This document shows positions 16,999 to 25,674 of a stretch of 64,000 bases of DNA, piece after piece. A program made the translations under genes and the position numbers. The stretch lies in the NCBI GenBank assembly GCA_963422285.2, contig CAXXJO010000002.1, positions 310,001 to 374,000 on the forward strand, written 5' to 3'. Origin of the DNA: VXYL01 sp963422285. GTDB lineage: Bacteria > Pseudomonadota > Gammaproteobacteria > Pseudomonadales > Azotimanducaceae. Every line of letters starts with the position of its first letter. The stretch's first letter is position 1. The notes below the pieces were generated by a model that saw nothing but the letters and a program-made list of their open reading frames with translations, ran no database searches and was not told where the DNA came from.

Positions 16999-19059
16999 AT
17001 GAACCGACTAGCCCAAGAGACCAGTCCCTACCTGAGGCAGCATGCCGGCAATCCGGTGGACTGGCATCCCTGGTGCCAGCAGGCGCTGGCGCGCGCCCGC
17101 GACGAAGACCGGCCCATCCTGCTGTCCATCGGCTATTCGTCCTGCCACTGGTGCCATGTGATGGCGCACGAGTCGTTCGAGGACGCGGCCACCGCCCAGG
17201 TGATGAACGAGCGCTTCGTCAACATCAAGGTGGACCGGGAGGAACGGCCGGACCTGGATCGCATCTACCAGCTTGGACACCAGCTGCTGACGCGGCAGAC
17301 CGGCGGCTGGCCGCTGACCGCCTTCCTCGATCCGCAGACGCTGTTGCCGTTCTTCACCGGCACCTACTTCCCGCGCAATCCCCGCTACGGGCTGCCGGGC
17401 TTCAACGACCTGCTCATGCGCATTGGCGACAGCTACCAGGCCAAGCGTGGCGAGATCGCAAGCCAAGGCGAGAAGCTGGCTGGAATACTGGCCGAGCTTC
17501 AGGGCGTCGAGCGACAGCCGAATGCCGACGACCTCGCCCTGCTCGCCAGCGCCCGGAAGCAGCTAGGCGATCAGTACGATGCCGGCGAGGGCGGCTTTGG
17601 CTCGGCACCGAAGTTTCCCATGCCCACCGCCATCGAGCGGCTGCTGCGGCATTGGGTGTGCATCCACGTCGACCGAGCCCGGAAGCCGGACCGCGAGGCG
17701 CTGAACATGGTAATGACGACACTGACGAAGATGGCCCGAGGCGGCATCTACGATCACGTCGGCGGCGGTTTCTGCCGCTACGCCACCGATCGCCGCTGGA
17801 TGATCCCGCACTTCGAGAAGATGCTCTACGACAATGGTGCCCTGCTGGCGCTCTACGCGGACGTGCTCGCACTGGGCCCGGATCCGCTGTTCACCAGCGC
17901 GGTGCGGGAAACCGCCGCTTGGCTGACGCGCGAGATGCAGCTCCCCGAGGGCGGCTACTGCGCCGCCTTGGATGCGGACAGCGAAGGCGAGGAAGGCCGG
18001 TACTATGTCTGGCGTCGGGACTTCGTCAAGCGGCTCCTGACCGAGGACGAATACCTGGTGGTGGAGACCCTCTACGGCCTCGACAAGCCGGCCAATTTCA
18101 AGGGCCAGTGGAACTTCGCTCGACGCGACGCCTGGGCGGCGGTGATCGAACGGCTGTACCTGGACGCCGAGACCGCAGGGAAGCTATTGGCGAGCGCCAG
18201 GGCCAAGCTGTTTGCTGCTCGCTCCGAGCGGGTTCCTCCCGGCCGAGACCACAAGGTGCTGGCCGCCTGGAACGGCCTCGCCATTCACGGCATGGCTACC
18301 GCCGGCGTCCGCCTTGGCGAACCGGCCTGGATCGACTCGGCTACCCGGGCCGCGGACTTCGTGCGTCGCAACATGGTGGAGGACGGCCGCCTCTACGCCT
18401 CTTGCACCCAAGGCGTCGTCGGCCACGCCGGCTTCCTCGACGACTACGCCAACATGCTGCAAGGTCTGCTGTCCTTGCTGTCGGCGCGCTGGCGCGACGA
18501 AGACATGGCCTTCGCGGCGTTCCTCGGCGACGAACTGTGCAATCGCTTCGAGGATCGCGCTGCCGGCGGCTTCTTCTTCACCGTCCACGACCACGAACGC
18601 CTGATCCACCGCCCGAAACCCACCACCGACGACGCCCTGCCCGCCGGCAACGCCACCGCCGCCCGGGCCCTGCTCGCCCTCGGCCATCTCGTTGGCGAAA
18701 CCCGCTACCTCGAAGCCGCCGAGCGCACCCTGCAATGGGCGCGGGGCCTCATCGAACAGCATCCTGCCGGCCACTGCGCTCTGCTGAGCGCGTTGGAGGA
18801 AACCGTCTACCCGCCGGAACTAGTCGTCGTCCGCGGCCCCCTCGACGCGTTGCCGGAATGGCTCGACCTCGCCCGCGCCGGCTACCAGCCCAGGCGGTCG
18901 GTCTACGGCATCCCCTACGAGGCTTCGCAGGTGCCAGGCTATCTGCCGCGGCTGGTCTCCGTGGATGTCCGTGCCCGGGTCAGCGCCTTCTTCTGCAGCG
19001 GCTTGCAGTGCGCAGCGCCCATCGCCAGTTTGGAGGAGTTCAAAGCGGCGCTTGGGTAA
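16999..19059 (+). CDS. DUF255 thioredoxin-domain protein (YyaL/SSP411-like)
   Basis: A 686-residue protein with an N-terminal thioredoxin-like DUF255 domain and a C-terminal (alpha/alpha)6-barrel region. The family hallmark IGYSSCHWCHVMAHESF is present, with the CxxC pair C49 and C52. The barrel part includes SAPKFPMPTAIERLLR and YDHVGGGFCRYATD. Length and order match the bacterial YyaL and eukaryotic spermatogenesis-associated protein 20 families, whose function is not established. GGAGGG lies six bases before the chosen ATG. It is divergent from rppH, and its 3' end overlaps the decayed arsC on the other strand. Confidence 0.9.
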   Translation: MNRLAQETSPYLRQHAGNPVDWHPWCQQALARARDEDRPILLSIGYSSCHWCHVMAHESFEDAATAQVMNERFVNIKVDREERPDLDRIYQLGHQLLTRQTGGWPLTAFLDPQTLLPFFTGTYFPRNPRYGLPGFNDLLMRIGDSYQAKRGEIASQGEKLAGILAELQGVERQPNADDLALLASARKQLGDQYDAGEGGFGSAPKFPMPTAIERLLRHWVCIHVDRARKPDREALNMVMTTLTKMARGGIYDHVGGGFCRYATDRRWMIPHFEKMLYDNGALLALYADVLALGPDPLFTSAVRETAAWLTREMQLPEGGYCAALDADSEGEEGRYYVWRRDFVKRLLTEDEYLVVETLYGLDKPANFKGQWNFARRDAWAAVIERLYLDAETAGKLLASARAKLFAARSERVPPGRDHKVLAAWNGLAIHGMATAGVRLGEPAWIDSATRAADFVRRNMVEDGRLYASCTQGVVGHAGFLDDYANMLQGLLSLLSARWRDEDMAFAAFLGDELCNRFEDRAAGGFFFTVHDHERLIHRPKPTTDDALPAGNATAARALLALGHLVGETRYLEAAERTLQWARGLIEQHPAGHCALLSALEETVYPPELVVVRGPLDALPEWLDLARAGYQPRRSVYGIPYEASQVPGYLPRLVSVDVRARVSAFFCSGLQCAAPIASLEEFKAALG

Positions 19060-19483
19060 GCTGGATCAAGAGCGGAGAAGCGCGAGCAATCGAATCCCGC
19101 AACGTCTCGAACGTTCGAGCGAAGGCGCGCGCGGGGTGCGGATCCACAACCGGATCGGGCAGGCTCCAATGCAGAGTGCGGGGCCGCTCGGCCATACCGG
19201 ACACGGTTCCCGGTCGGCATGGTCGCAGACGGCAACCACGACATCGAGCATGGCGGTGGCGAACTCGTCCCGACTCTTGCTGTGCAGACCTTCAGTCGGA
19301 GTCGGCTAGCCGCGCGCGGCTAGCCCATCCACGGCGTACGGACGCACCGCACCGCTGCGCTGGGACGACTGCCCGCGCTGGCGGCACCGAGGCCGAAGTC
19401 TCGGGCGATGGCTTCGGCGAGAATACTGCGGGCGGAGTTGCCGGTGCAGAGAAAGAGCACCCTCGGCGGGCCGAGAGTCAATG
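19040..19483 (-). pseudogene. arsC: Arsenate reductase (LMW phosphatase type ArsC), multiply broken
   Basis: Reading the minus strand from a TTG that overlaps the stop of the upstream ORF, the frame gives VLFLCTGNSARSILAEAIAR, the CX5R phosphatase loop of thioredoxin-type ArsC. The homology then jumps frame to VRPYAVDGLAARG and meets a TAG stop, continues after it as EGLHSKSRDEFATAMLDVVV and AVCDHADREPCPVWP, and jumps again to LHWSLPDPVVDPHPARAF with ARTFETLRDSIAR. Two frameshifts and one nonsense codon therefore interrupt an otherwise full-length gene of about 140 codons. The catalytic cysteine loop is intact, so decay is recent. The 3' end overlaps the end of the DUF255 gene. Confidence 0.8.
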
Positions 19484-19765
19484 GATCACCGGCGAGTCGT
19501 CGGGTGCGAGGGCGAGCTGCTCAGCCTTCTCCAGGATGCGCGCCAGCAAGACGTCGAGGTCTCCGCACGGGTCGGCTCGCACCCCGGCCATGGTGGACAG
19601 ATCGTTGAACGGACGCGCCAGCTCGCAGGGGTTGCGGGCGGCGCACAAGGACTTGCGAATGCGCTGGTAGATGGCGCGTTCGGTAGCTCGACCCTCCACC
19701 GACAACTGGCGGATCAACTCGCTCAACAGAGGTTCGATCTCGTTGCGGGCCGTTACCGGGTTCAC
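19478..19765 (-). CDS. Small conserved-looking hypothetical protein upstream of arsC
   Basis: A 95-residue mainly helical protein (MNPVTARNEIEPLLSELIRQ at its start). GTG at 19765 is chosen because AAGGAGG stands six bases before it; an ATG further upstream gives 102 residues but would place the ribosome site inside the gene. The stop overlaps the TTG start of the arsC remnant, indicating translational coupling and a role linked to arsenate or the ArsC partner. I do not recognise a domain. Since its partner is broken, it may itself be losing function. Confidence 0.6.
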   Translation of the reverse strand: MNPVTARNEIEPLLSELIRQLSVEGRATERAIYQRIRKSLCAARNPCELARPFNDLSTMAGVRADPCGDLDVLLARILEKAEQLALAPDDSPVIH

Positions 19766-20099
19766 GCGACCCCTCCTTGCCGTCATCCTGGTTGGAGATT
19801 GTGCGCCTCGGCGTCCCGAACGTAAAGAACGGGTGGCGTATCGGTTGGCATTTCCGCCTGTTTATCGCTACCGGCACACGCGCACCTCGCCGCCCAGAGC
19901 GACGCGCCAAGTGGTAGCGGCTCGTCCGCAGCCCGATGGCGTAGCCTGAAGTCGGATCGAGACGACATGGTCCCGGTACAGTACCCTCTGGCTGGCGTTG
20001 ACGACGCTGGGGCGACACTGCAAGATATTTGTACAATGCGGCGTCGCTTTCGCGAGGACGAGGTGTGACGACCCCGGAGACAATCAAGCAGGCTGCTCG
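19766..20099. other. Divergent intergenic region
   Basis: This 334-bp gap lies between the divergent arsC-linked ORF and the Gfo/Idh/MocA oxidoreductase. A possible promoter for the plus-strand gene is TTGACG (19998-20003) with GATATT or TACAAT downstream (20024-20037), but neither gives ideal spacing. I see no further gene. Confidence 0.35.
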
Positions 20100-21131
20100 A
20101 TGAATACCTTGAGGGCCGTGCTGGTGGGCTGCGGCGGCATGGGCAACGTCTGGGCTCGCATACTCGCGCCGCGCTCGGATATCGACCTTGTCGGACTCGT
20201 GGACATCGTGCCGGAAGCCGCTGCTGGGCTGGCGTCGCGGCATGGTCTCGAGGTTCCCGCGTTCGGGTCCTTGGAAGATGCCTTGCAGGCGCTGGCCGTG
20301 GACGTGGTGCTGGACGCCGCGCTGCCGGAAACACGTCGGCAGATCGCCGGCACCGCCCTGGAAGCCGGCTGCCATGTGCTGTCCGAGAAACCGCTGGCGA
20401 CCTCGGTGCAGGAAGCTCGCGAGCTGCTCGCCATCGCCGAGCGCACCGGCAGAACCCATGCCGTGATGCAGAATCGGCGCTATCTGGCCGGTACCCGCGA
20501 CCTGCGGCAACTCGTCGCCGACGGCGTCGTAGGCGAGGTGGGCATGATCTGCTCGGACTTCTTCCTAGGCGCCCACTTCGGCGGCTTCCGCTCCGAGATG
20601 GCCAATGTGCTGCTGCTGGACATGGCCATCCACACCTTCGACCAAGCCCGCTTCATGACCGGCATGGACGCTGTCAACGCCTGGTGCGACGAGTTCAACC
20701 TGCCTGGCTCGTGGTACCGCGGCAACGCCTCCGCGCTGGCGGCATTCGAGATGAGAAGTCCCGAGCAGGAATCCCGCGCCCGCTACTGCTACCGGGGCTC
20801 CTGGTCGGCGGAGGGCGCAGCCACCTCTTGGGAGGCCGAATGGCGCATCGTCGGCAGCAGGGGCACCGCCGTCTGGAATGGGATCGATGCACCGTACGCC
20901 GAGGTGGCGGAAGGCGACGATGGCTTCCTGCGGCCGTGCCGACGTGTGGAGCCCACAACGGATTGGCAAGGACCCGATGGCCATGCCGGCTGCCTCGACG
21001 AGATGGTAACGGCGCTGGCGCGCGGCAAGGAGCCGACGACCTGCTCCGCCGACAACGCCAAGAGCCTGGGCATGGTGCTTGCCGCCATCGACAGCGCCGA
21101 ACGGGGGGAATCCGTGGCGGTGCAGCTCTGA
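20100..21131 (+). CDS. Gfo/Idh/MocA family NAD(P)-dependent oxidoreductase
   Basis: A 343-residue oxidoreductase with an N-terminal Rossmann fold (RAVLVGCGGMGNVWARIL) and the family EKP motif in VLSEKPLATS with the catalytic lysine K97. The second domain includes LLLDMAIHTFDQARFMTG, where the family normally has a catalytic D-x3-H (here DMAIH). Enzymes of this family oxidise or epimerise sugars, inositols or related polyols. Substrate unknown. The first ATG after an unstructured leader is chosen; the ORF extends farther upstream to 19998 without homology. A ThuA-like protein, often found near such oxidoreductases, is encoded close by on the opposite strand. Confidence 0.9.
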   Translation: MNTLRAVLVGCGGMGNVWARILAPRSDIDLVGLVDIVPEAAAGLASRHGLEVPAFGSLEDALQALAVDVVLDAALPETRRQIAGTALEAGCHVLSEKPLATSVQEARELLAIAERTGRTHAVMQNRRYLAGTRDLRQLVADGVVGEVGMICSDFFLGAHFGGFRSEMANVLLLDMAIHTFDQARFMTGMDAVNAWCDEFNLPGSWYRGNASALAAFEMRSPEQESRARYCYRGSWSAEGAATSWEAEWRIVGSRGTAVWNGIDAPYAEVAEGDDGFLRPCRRVEPTTDWQGPDGHAGCLDEMVTALARGKEPTTCSADNAKSLGMVLAAIDSAERGESVAVQL

Positions 21132-21274
21132 AGGCGCGCGTTCAGCAGCTAATGCCAGCAACCGGCACCCTCCCGGAACAATGCCGGTGCAATGGGATGT
21201 GCGGCCCGATGTAGCAGGTGTACTTGCTGTGGTATTTTCTTGCCGTATCGAGCGTCGTCCGTCGGACCATCAGC

Positions 21275-21826
21275 ATGGTAGCGAACGTCGGGCAAGCAGA
21301 GCTTGATGCCTTTACTCTGGAAGTCCTGCCGCCCCAGGGATGCTGGGGCGACGATGCCTGCCCGTGGCTTACCGACCATACCCGCCGCCTGGTCGAACTC
21401 GTTGATGGATGTATCGAGGTGCTGCCGATGCCAACGGATGGCCACCAAGGCGCCCTCCATTTTCTCAACCAAGTGTTTTGCGCCTTCGTGCATGGATTGG
21501 GCGGCACGGTTCGATTTGCACCGTTGCGGCTGCGCATCCGCCAAGGTAAGTTCCGCGAGCCGGATCTTCTGCTGGTGCTGGATGCCAACGACCCTCGTCG
21601 CCAGGATCGATTCTGGTTGGGTGCGGATGTCGTCGTCGAGGTCGTCAGCACGGATCGACCTGCGCGGGATCTGGTCGAGAAACGACAGCACTACGGGGAA
21701 GCCGGGATTGCGGAATACTGGATCGTCGATCCAACCACCGAGAAGATGACGGTGCTGCTTACGTCGAGCACGGCGTCTTCAGACGCGGGACGCGGGCGAC
21801 CACAACGCATCCTCGGTGTTCGCTGA
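21275..21826 (+). CDS. Uma2 family endonuclease with damaged C-terminus
   Basis: The core matches Uma2 (DUF820) proteins, which have a PD-(D/E)xK nuclease fold: FREPDLLLVLDANDP, then ADVVVEVVSTDRPARDLVEK and YGEAGIAEYWIVDP. The expected acidic and lysine residues are present. After KMTVLL the frame departs: the expected YVEHGVFRRGTRAT is found in another frame starting near 21760, and a further piece (ASSVFADG) in a third frame, so small deletions have shifted the 3' end. The current product has about 183 residues with a non-homologous tail of roughly 20 residues. The ATG at 21275 matches the usual Uma2 start better than GTG 21218. The role of this family is unproven. Confidence 0.75.
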   Translation: MVANVGQAELDAFTLEVLPPQGCWGDDACPWLTDHTRRLVELVDGCIEVLPMPTDGHQGALHFLNQVFCAFVHGLGGTVRFAPLRLRIRQGKFREPDLLLVLDANDPRRQDRFWLGADVVVEVVSTDRPARDLVEKRQHYGEAGIAEYWIVDPTTEKMTVLLTSSTASSDAGRGRPQRILGVR

Positions 21827-21832
21827 CGGCGC

Positions 21833-22480
21833 TCAGCGCATCGCCCACAGACAGCCGCGCTTCATGATCTCCTTGGCTTCGGGCACGTCGAAGTCTACGG
21901 CGACATGGCCGAGGGAGCTGTAGAACACCTTGCCAGCACCGTAGCGCTTCTTCCAGGCCACGGGCATGGCGACGCCCTTCACCCAGTCGATGCCCCAATG
22001 CTCGCCTTGGAAGGTGGTGGTGGCCAGCACCTCGTTGGAAGGATCGACGTGCATGAAGTACTGCTCGGAACGCATCGAGAAGTCGTCGAGACCGGCGACG
22101 ATGGGATCGTCGCTGGCGATGTGTACCTCGTAGTCGATGATGCCGCCCGGGTGGCAGATGAACTGGCCGCCGACCATGAACTGGTATTCGACGTTGTTGC
22201 GGAAGGAATCGCCCATGCCGCCATGCCAGCCAGCGCAGCCGGTACCGGACCGGACCGCCTTCAGCAGGCCCGCCTCCTGCTCGTGGCTGATGCGGGACAT
22301 GGTCCATACCGGGATCGCCAAATCGATGCCCGCCATGAAGTTTTCGTCCTTGAAGGGGTCGAGGCTGTCGCTGACCGTGACGCGGTGGCCCTCGCCCTCG
22401 AGCGCGTCGGCGAAGATGCCGGCGGTCTGCTCCGGCTCGTGGCCGTCCCAGCCGCCCCAGGTGATGAATACGTTCGCCAT
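21833..22480 (-). CDS. ThuA-like domain protein
   Basis: A 215-residue protein with the class I amidotransferase-like fold of ThuA. Typical pieces are VFITWGGWDGHEPEQT at the N-terminus, AGWHGGMGDSFRNNVEYQ in the middle and GKVFYSSLGHVAVDF near the end. ThuA-like proteins are linked to trehalose or other sugar utilisation, often next to Gfo/Idh/MocA oxidoreductases, and one lies about 700 bp away here. GGGAG eight bases before ATG 22480 supports the start. Confidence 0.88.
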   Translation of the reverse strand: MANVFITWGGWDGHEPEQTAGIFADALEGEGHRVTVSDSLDPFKDENFMAGIDLAIPVWTMSRISHEQEAGLLKAVRSGTGCAGWHGGMGDSFRNNVEYQFMVGGQFICHPGGIIDYEVHIASDDPIVAGLDDFSMRSEQYFMHVDPSNEVLATTTFQGEHWGIDWVKGVAMPVAWKKRYGAGKVFYSSLGHVAVDFDVPEAKEIMKRGCLWAMR

Positions 22481-22613
22481 GGCACACTCCCGCTCCAAGC
22501 CCGCATCGAGACGTTGCCGGAAGTGTGTCCTATGCAGGGCGGCCCAAGCAAGCTGGAGCTACCCAGCCTTTCAAGCATGGCGGCAGGGCCATGGGCTGTG
22601 GAAACGAGCATTC

Positions 22614-22726
22614 GTGAACGAGACTGCACGACTCGACGTCGATCCGGGCAGGAGCGTGTTCCAGGTCGCTACGGTGGACGCGAAGAGCGGGGACGTCATG
22701 CGCAGGCGGCTGCAGCGGGCCGGCCG
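22614..22726 (+). pseudogene. Possible IS110-type transposase N-terminal remnant
   Basis: A short frame reads LDVDPGRSVFQVATVDAKSG followed by DVMRRRLQRAG, similar in pattern to IS110 family starts of the form IDLAK-VFQVHGVDxxGxVVxRRxLxR. Only about 35 residues remain and there is no transposase core. The remaining part of 22481-23128 shows no gene; a frame on the minus strand near 22840-23000 (LRLYIDGAVEGEALPLSIGD) could be another protein fragment that I cannot name. Confidence 0.3.
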
Positions 22727-22747
22727 ACCATGCGCTTCACGGGCGTG

Positions 22748-22765
22748 GGTAGTGGCTCAGTTTGA
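22748..22765. repeat. Solitary end of the TIR-element family
   Basis: GGTAGTGGCTCAGTTTGA matches the left end of the 273-bp element except for one base. Its right partner is missing; a weak GATTCAAAC word occurs at 22796 in inverted orientation, so this may be an internally deleted copy of about 60 bp. Confidence 0.35.
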
Positions 22766-23128
22766 CATTTCCACCCAATAGAACCAAGGAGTTGCGATTC
22801 AAACGGATATGCTATCCACCTATCCATCCGGTGGTCTGCTAGGAATTGCCGATGTAAGCGCTGCGCGCATCGTCGCCGATGGAGAGAGGCAGCGCCTCGC
22901 CTTCTACCGCTCCGTCGATGTAGAGCCGCAGCGCTTGCCCCGGCGTGGACCCACCGTCGGATTGCAGACGCAGTCGCCATGCCGGTGCGTCCAGGGTCTG
23001 CCGCGCCGGTACCGGAAGAACGCCAGGAAGGCGTACTGCGCGACGAACAGCACACTCTGGCTTGCATCTCTCGTGCGACGAACCGCGGGCAAGCGAAGGG
23101 ATGGCTAGCCGCGTCCCCTCGCCTGCCA

Positions 23129-23155
23129 TTTCTTAGAATGAAATCGTCTAAGAAA
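23129..23155. promoter_or_regulatory. Perfect 9-bp dyad, probable BlaI-type operator
   Basis: TTTCTTAGA and its exact complement TCTAAGAAA are separated by nine bases, in an AT-rich segment about 100 bp upstream of the BlaI-like repressor gene. A partial third half-site (AGTCTAACAAA) follows near 23177. BlaI/MecI repressors bind dyads of similar size, so autoregulation of the operon is the likely use. Confidence 0.6.
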
Positions 23156-23255
23156 ACGCAGATTTATATCAAATAAGTCTAACAAAATCCTTTTTTCACC
23201 GCTTCCCAAGGTGCTAAATATGCAGCATCTAGTGTGCTATGAAATTAGCAAAACG

Positions 23256-23669
23256 ATGAAAGACGACCACATTCACTTGACGCGCCGCGAACGCCAGATC
23301 GTGGATGTTCTCTACGAGCGCGGCGAAGCGTCCGTCGGCGAGGTGCATCGTGCCCTGCCCGAAGCGCCGAGCTATTCCGCGGTGCGCGCCCTGCTCAAGA
23401 AGCTGCTCGACAAGGGCCATGCCTCGTATCGCAAAGACGGCGTCCGCTACATCTACCGCCCCGTGCTGGCGCGCTCCAAGGCCCGACGCAGCGCACTCGA
23501 ACGACTGGTGAATACGTTCTTCAACGGCTCGGCGGCGGATGCCGTGGCGAGCCTGCTCGGCAGCCAGCGACAGATTTCGGAGGACGAACTGGCGCAGATC
23601 GAGGCGATGCTGGCGAAGGCGCGTCAAGCTGCCCAATCCGAGACCCAATCCGAGAACAGCGGCTTGTGA
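23256..23669 (+). CDS. BlaI/MecI/CopY family repressor
   Basis: A 137-residue winged-helix repressor: HLTRRERQIVDVLYERGEAS, then SYSAVRALLKKLLDKGHASY with RKDGVRYIYRP forming the wing, and a C-terminal helical dimerisation segment ending in a Gln-rich tail. In this family the repressor is cleaved by the membrane protease encoded next door when an inducer binds. The stop overlaps the GTG start of the protease (GTGA). ATG 23256 matches family length; GTG 23211 or ATG 23220 would add 12-15 residues and has AAGG upstream. Confidence 0.85.
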   Translation: MKDDHIHLTRRERQIVDVLYERGEASVGEVHRALPEAPSYSAVRALLKKLLDKGHASYRKDGVRYIYRPVLARSKARRSALERLVNTFFNGSAADAVASLLGSQRQISEDELAQIEAMLAKARQAAQSETQSENSGL

Positions 23670-24982
23670 CGGATGTGCTGCACATCGATGTGCGCTGGAT
23701 CGTCCAGCTGGCGCTGTGCTCGGCGCTGCTGGCCTGCATCGCCCTGGTGTCGTTTCGGCGCAACGCCGTGACGCGCCGCGCCTACGCGCTGATCGCCGGG
23801 CTGCTGCTGACGGCGCTGCCCTTCGCGCTGGCGGCAAGCAGCGGCTGGCATTGGACGCTGCCGTTCGAGGCCGTCGCCCTCCTCAGCTTGGCCGGCAGCG
23901 TGCCGATACCGCTGTGGCTGGTGGCGCTGTGGGCCGGCGTCGGCATCGGTTTGAACGCCACCGCCCTCGTCCACGCCGCGCAAGCTCGACGCCGGCTGCG
24001 GACGTTGCCGGCGGTGGAAGACGCCGACATCCTCGCCGAAGCGGAGGCTGTCGCCCAGCGGCTGGCTTTCGCGCGCCCGTTCCGCCTGCACTTCGGCCCG
24101 GCGCCCTGCTCGTCGAGCCTGGCGGGCGATCGCATCGTCCTGCCCGCCGACGCCAAGCGCTGGCAGCGCAGCACCCTGCGGGCGGTGCTGGCCCACGAGA
24201 TCGTCCACTTGCTGCGCCGCGACGATGTCTGCCTGCTGGCCTTGCGCCTGGTGCTGCATTGGTACTGGTTCGCGCCCTGGGTCGCCCTGCTGCGGCGCCA
24301 GTACGCCAGCGCCATGGAGCAGAGCTGCGACGATCGCGCCGCCGAATGCCTGCCGAGCTGCGCGGAATACCTGGACGGCGTGCTGTGCGCGGCGCGGACC
24401 CAGCGCAAGGCGCCGTCCATCGCCGCCGCCTTGGCGGGATCCGAAATCGTCGTCCGCTTTCAGCGCTTTCTCGGCGTCCGCGAACGCCAGCTCGACGTGA
24501 GCGGCGTGTACTGGGGCTTGACTGTCGTCCTGGGCGCGGCGCTGCTCGCCACCAGCATCGAATTCGCCAGCCAGCGGCCGCTGCCGACATGGACCGCTGC
24601 TGGCGTTGCCAACTCCCGCCCGATGGCGTTCGAGCCGCCGCCGTCGGCGCTGCCGCGGATCCGCGAACGCGCCGTCGCCGGCGACGAACGCGCGATCCGC
24701 CGCGACAGCCGGCCGATCTACCCGGGCCATGCGCTGGAAAACGGCATCGAAGGGCATGCGGTGGCGGCGTTCCGCGTCTCGCTGGACGGCCGCGTGGTGC
24801 GCCCGAGGATAATCGCCAGCGCACCGCCCGACGTGTTCGACAACGCCGTCCTGCGCGCCCTCGGCCGCCGGGAGTACGTCTCCGGCGCCGATGCGGCTGG
24901 CGTACATCTGACGGCACCGGTTGCGCCGGCGCATCTGGTTCGACGGTTCGAGTTCAGGCTTCCCGAGCTGCCGAACGACTGA
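23666..24982 (+). CDS. M56 (BlaR1-like) sensor metalloprotease with TonB-type C-terminus
   Basis: A 438-residue membrane protease. Several hydrophobic helices occupy residues 1-110, the zinc site is H177-E-I-V-H181 in LAHEIVHLLRRDD, and a further helix lies near residue 285-305. Instead of a penicillin-binding sensor domain, the C-terminus (about residues 345-438) resembles a TonB C-terminal domain: RPIYPGHALENGIEGHAVAA and DVFDNAVLRALGRREY. Such M56 proteases cleave the BlaI repressor encoded just upstream. The GTG start overlaps that gene by four bases. What is sensed is unknown. Confidence 0.85.
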   Translation: MTDVLHIDVRWIVQLALCSALLACIALVSFRRNAVTRRAYALIAGLLLTALPFALAASSGWHWTLPFEAVALLSLAGSVPIPLWLVALWAGVGIGLNATALVHAAQARRRLRTLPAVEDADILAEAEAVAQRLAFARPFRLHFGPAPCSSSLAGDRIVLPADAKRWQRSTLRAVLAHEIVHLLRRDDVCLLALRLVLHWYWFAPWVALLRRQYASAMEQSCDDRAAECLPSCAEYLDGVLCAARTQRKAPSIAAALAGSEIVVRFQRFLGVRERQLDVSGVYWGLTVVLGAALLATSIEFASQRPLPTWTAAGVANSRPMAFEPPPSALPRIRERAVAGDERAIRRDSRPIYPGHALENGIEGHAVAAFRVSLDGRVVRPRIIASAPPDVFDNAVLRALGRREYVSGADAAGVHLTAPVAPAHLVRRFEFRLPELPND

Positions 24983-25022
24983 TGGACCATTGCCGCCCGC
25001 TCGCTGCCAGGAGGTTGCCATC

Positions 25023-25673
25023 ATGCACATCGCGAACATCGATCTGCCTTCCGACCTGCCGGCCGGTGCGGCCCGGCAGAGCAGCCGGCTGCCGATCGCC
25101 TGCCTGTTCTCGCTGGCCGTCACCGTCGGCCTGCTGCTGTTGATGCGCCAGCTTGTGGCCATCGACGATGCCGCCTATGTGGAAAAACCGCCGGCGGCGA
25201 ACCTGGCGTTCCATCGCACCGTCCCGGATCGTCCGCCGAAACCCAGAGATCGCCTGCCCAAAAAGCCGCTGCCGCCGGCGCCGCCGCCTTCCGCTCTCAA
25301 GCCGATCGGCACGAGCCTCTACGACAGCGGCGGATACGGCGTCTACCAACCCGAGCCGCCGGTCGTCGGAGACGGCGGCTTGTCGGTGGCGGATACCCGC
25401 ACCGCGATCCCATTCCTGCGACCAGCGCCCGAGTATCCGCAACGGCTGCTCGGTCGTGGCGTGGAAGGCTGGGTGCTGGTGTCGTTCACCGTCACCCGAA
25501 CTGGCGCAGTGACGGATGCGGTGGTGCTGGACTCGCAGCCCCGGGGCGCATTCGAGGCCGCCGCGCTGCGCACCGTCGTGCGCTACAAGTACCACCCCCA
25601 GATCGTCGGCGGCCAGCCCGCTGCCATGCCCGGCGTCACGCTGCGCATCGTCTTCGAGATCGACAAGGATTGA
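25023..25673 (+). CDS. Energy transducer TonB family protein
   Basis: A 216-residue TonB-type protein: an N-terminal membrane anchor (LPIACLFSLAVTVGLLLLM), a proline-rich linker with PPKPRDRLPKKPLPPAPPP, and a C-terminal TonB domain (PEYPQRLLGRGVEGWVLVSF and AVVLDSQPRGAFEAAALRTV). It follows the BlaR1-like gene by 40 bp and shares the same TonB fold with it, so the operon codes two TonB-type domains. It may link periplasmic signals or energise an outer-membrane receptor; no receptor gene is in view. Confidence 0.85.
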   Translation: MHIANIDLPSDLPAGAARQSSRLPIACLFSLAVTVGLLLLMRQLVAIDDAAYVEKPPAANLAFHRTVPDRPPKPRDRLPKKPLPPAPPPSALKPIGTSLYDSGGYGVYQPEPPVVGDGGLSVADTRTAIPFLRPAPEYPQRLLGRGVEGWVLVSFTVTRTGAVTDAVVLDSQPRGAFEAAALRTVVRYKYHPQIVGGQPAAMPGVTLRIVFEIDKD

Positions 25674-25674
25674 G

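Noticed and set aside
16251..19670. An 1139-codon open frame on the plus strand
   Set aside because: It crosses ptsP, rppH, the DUF255 gene and arsC in another frame, is Arg/Pro-rich and lacks any domain.
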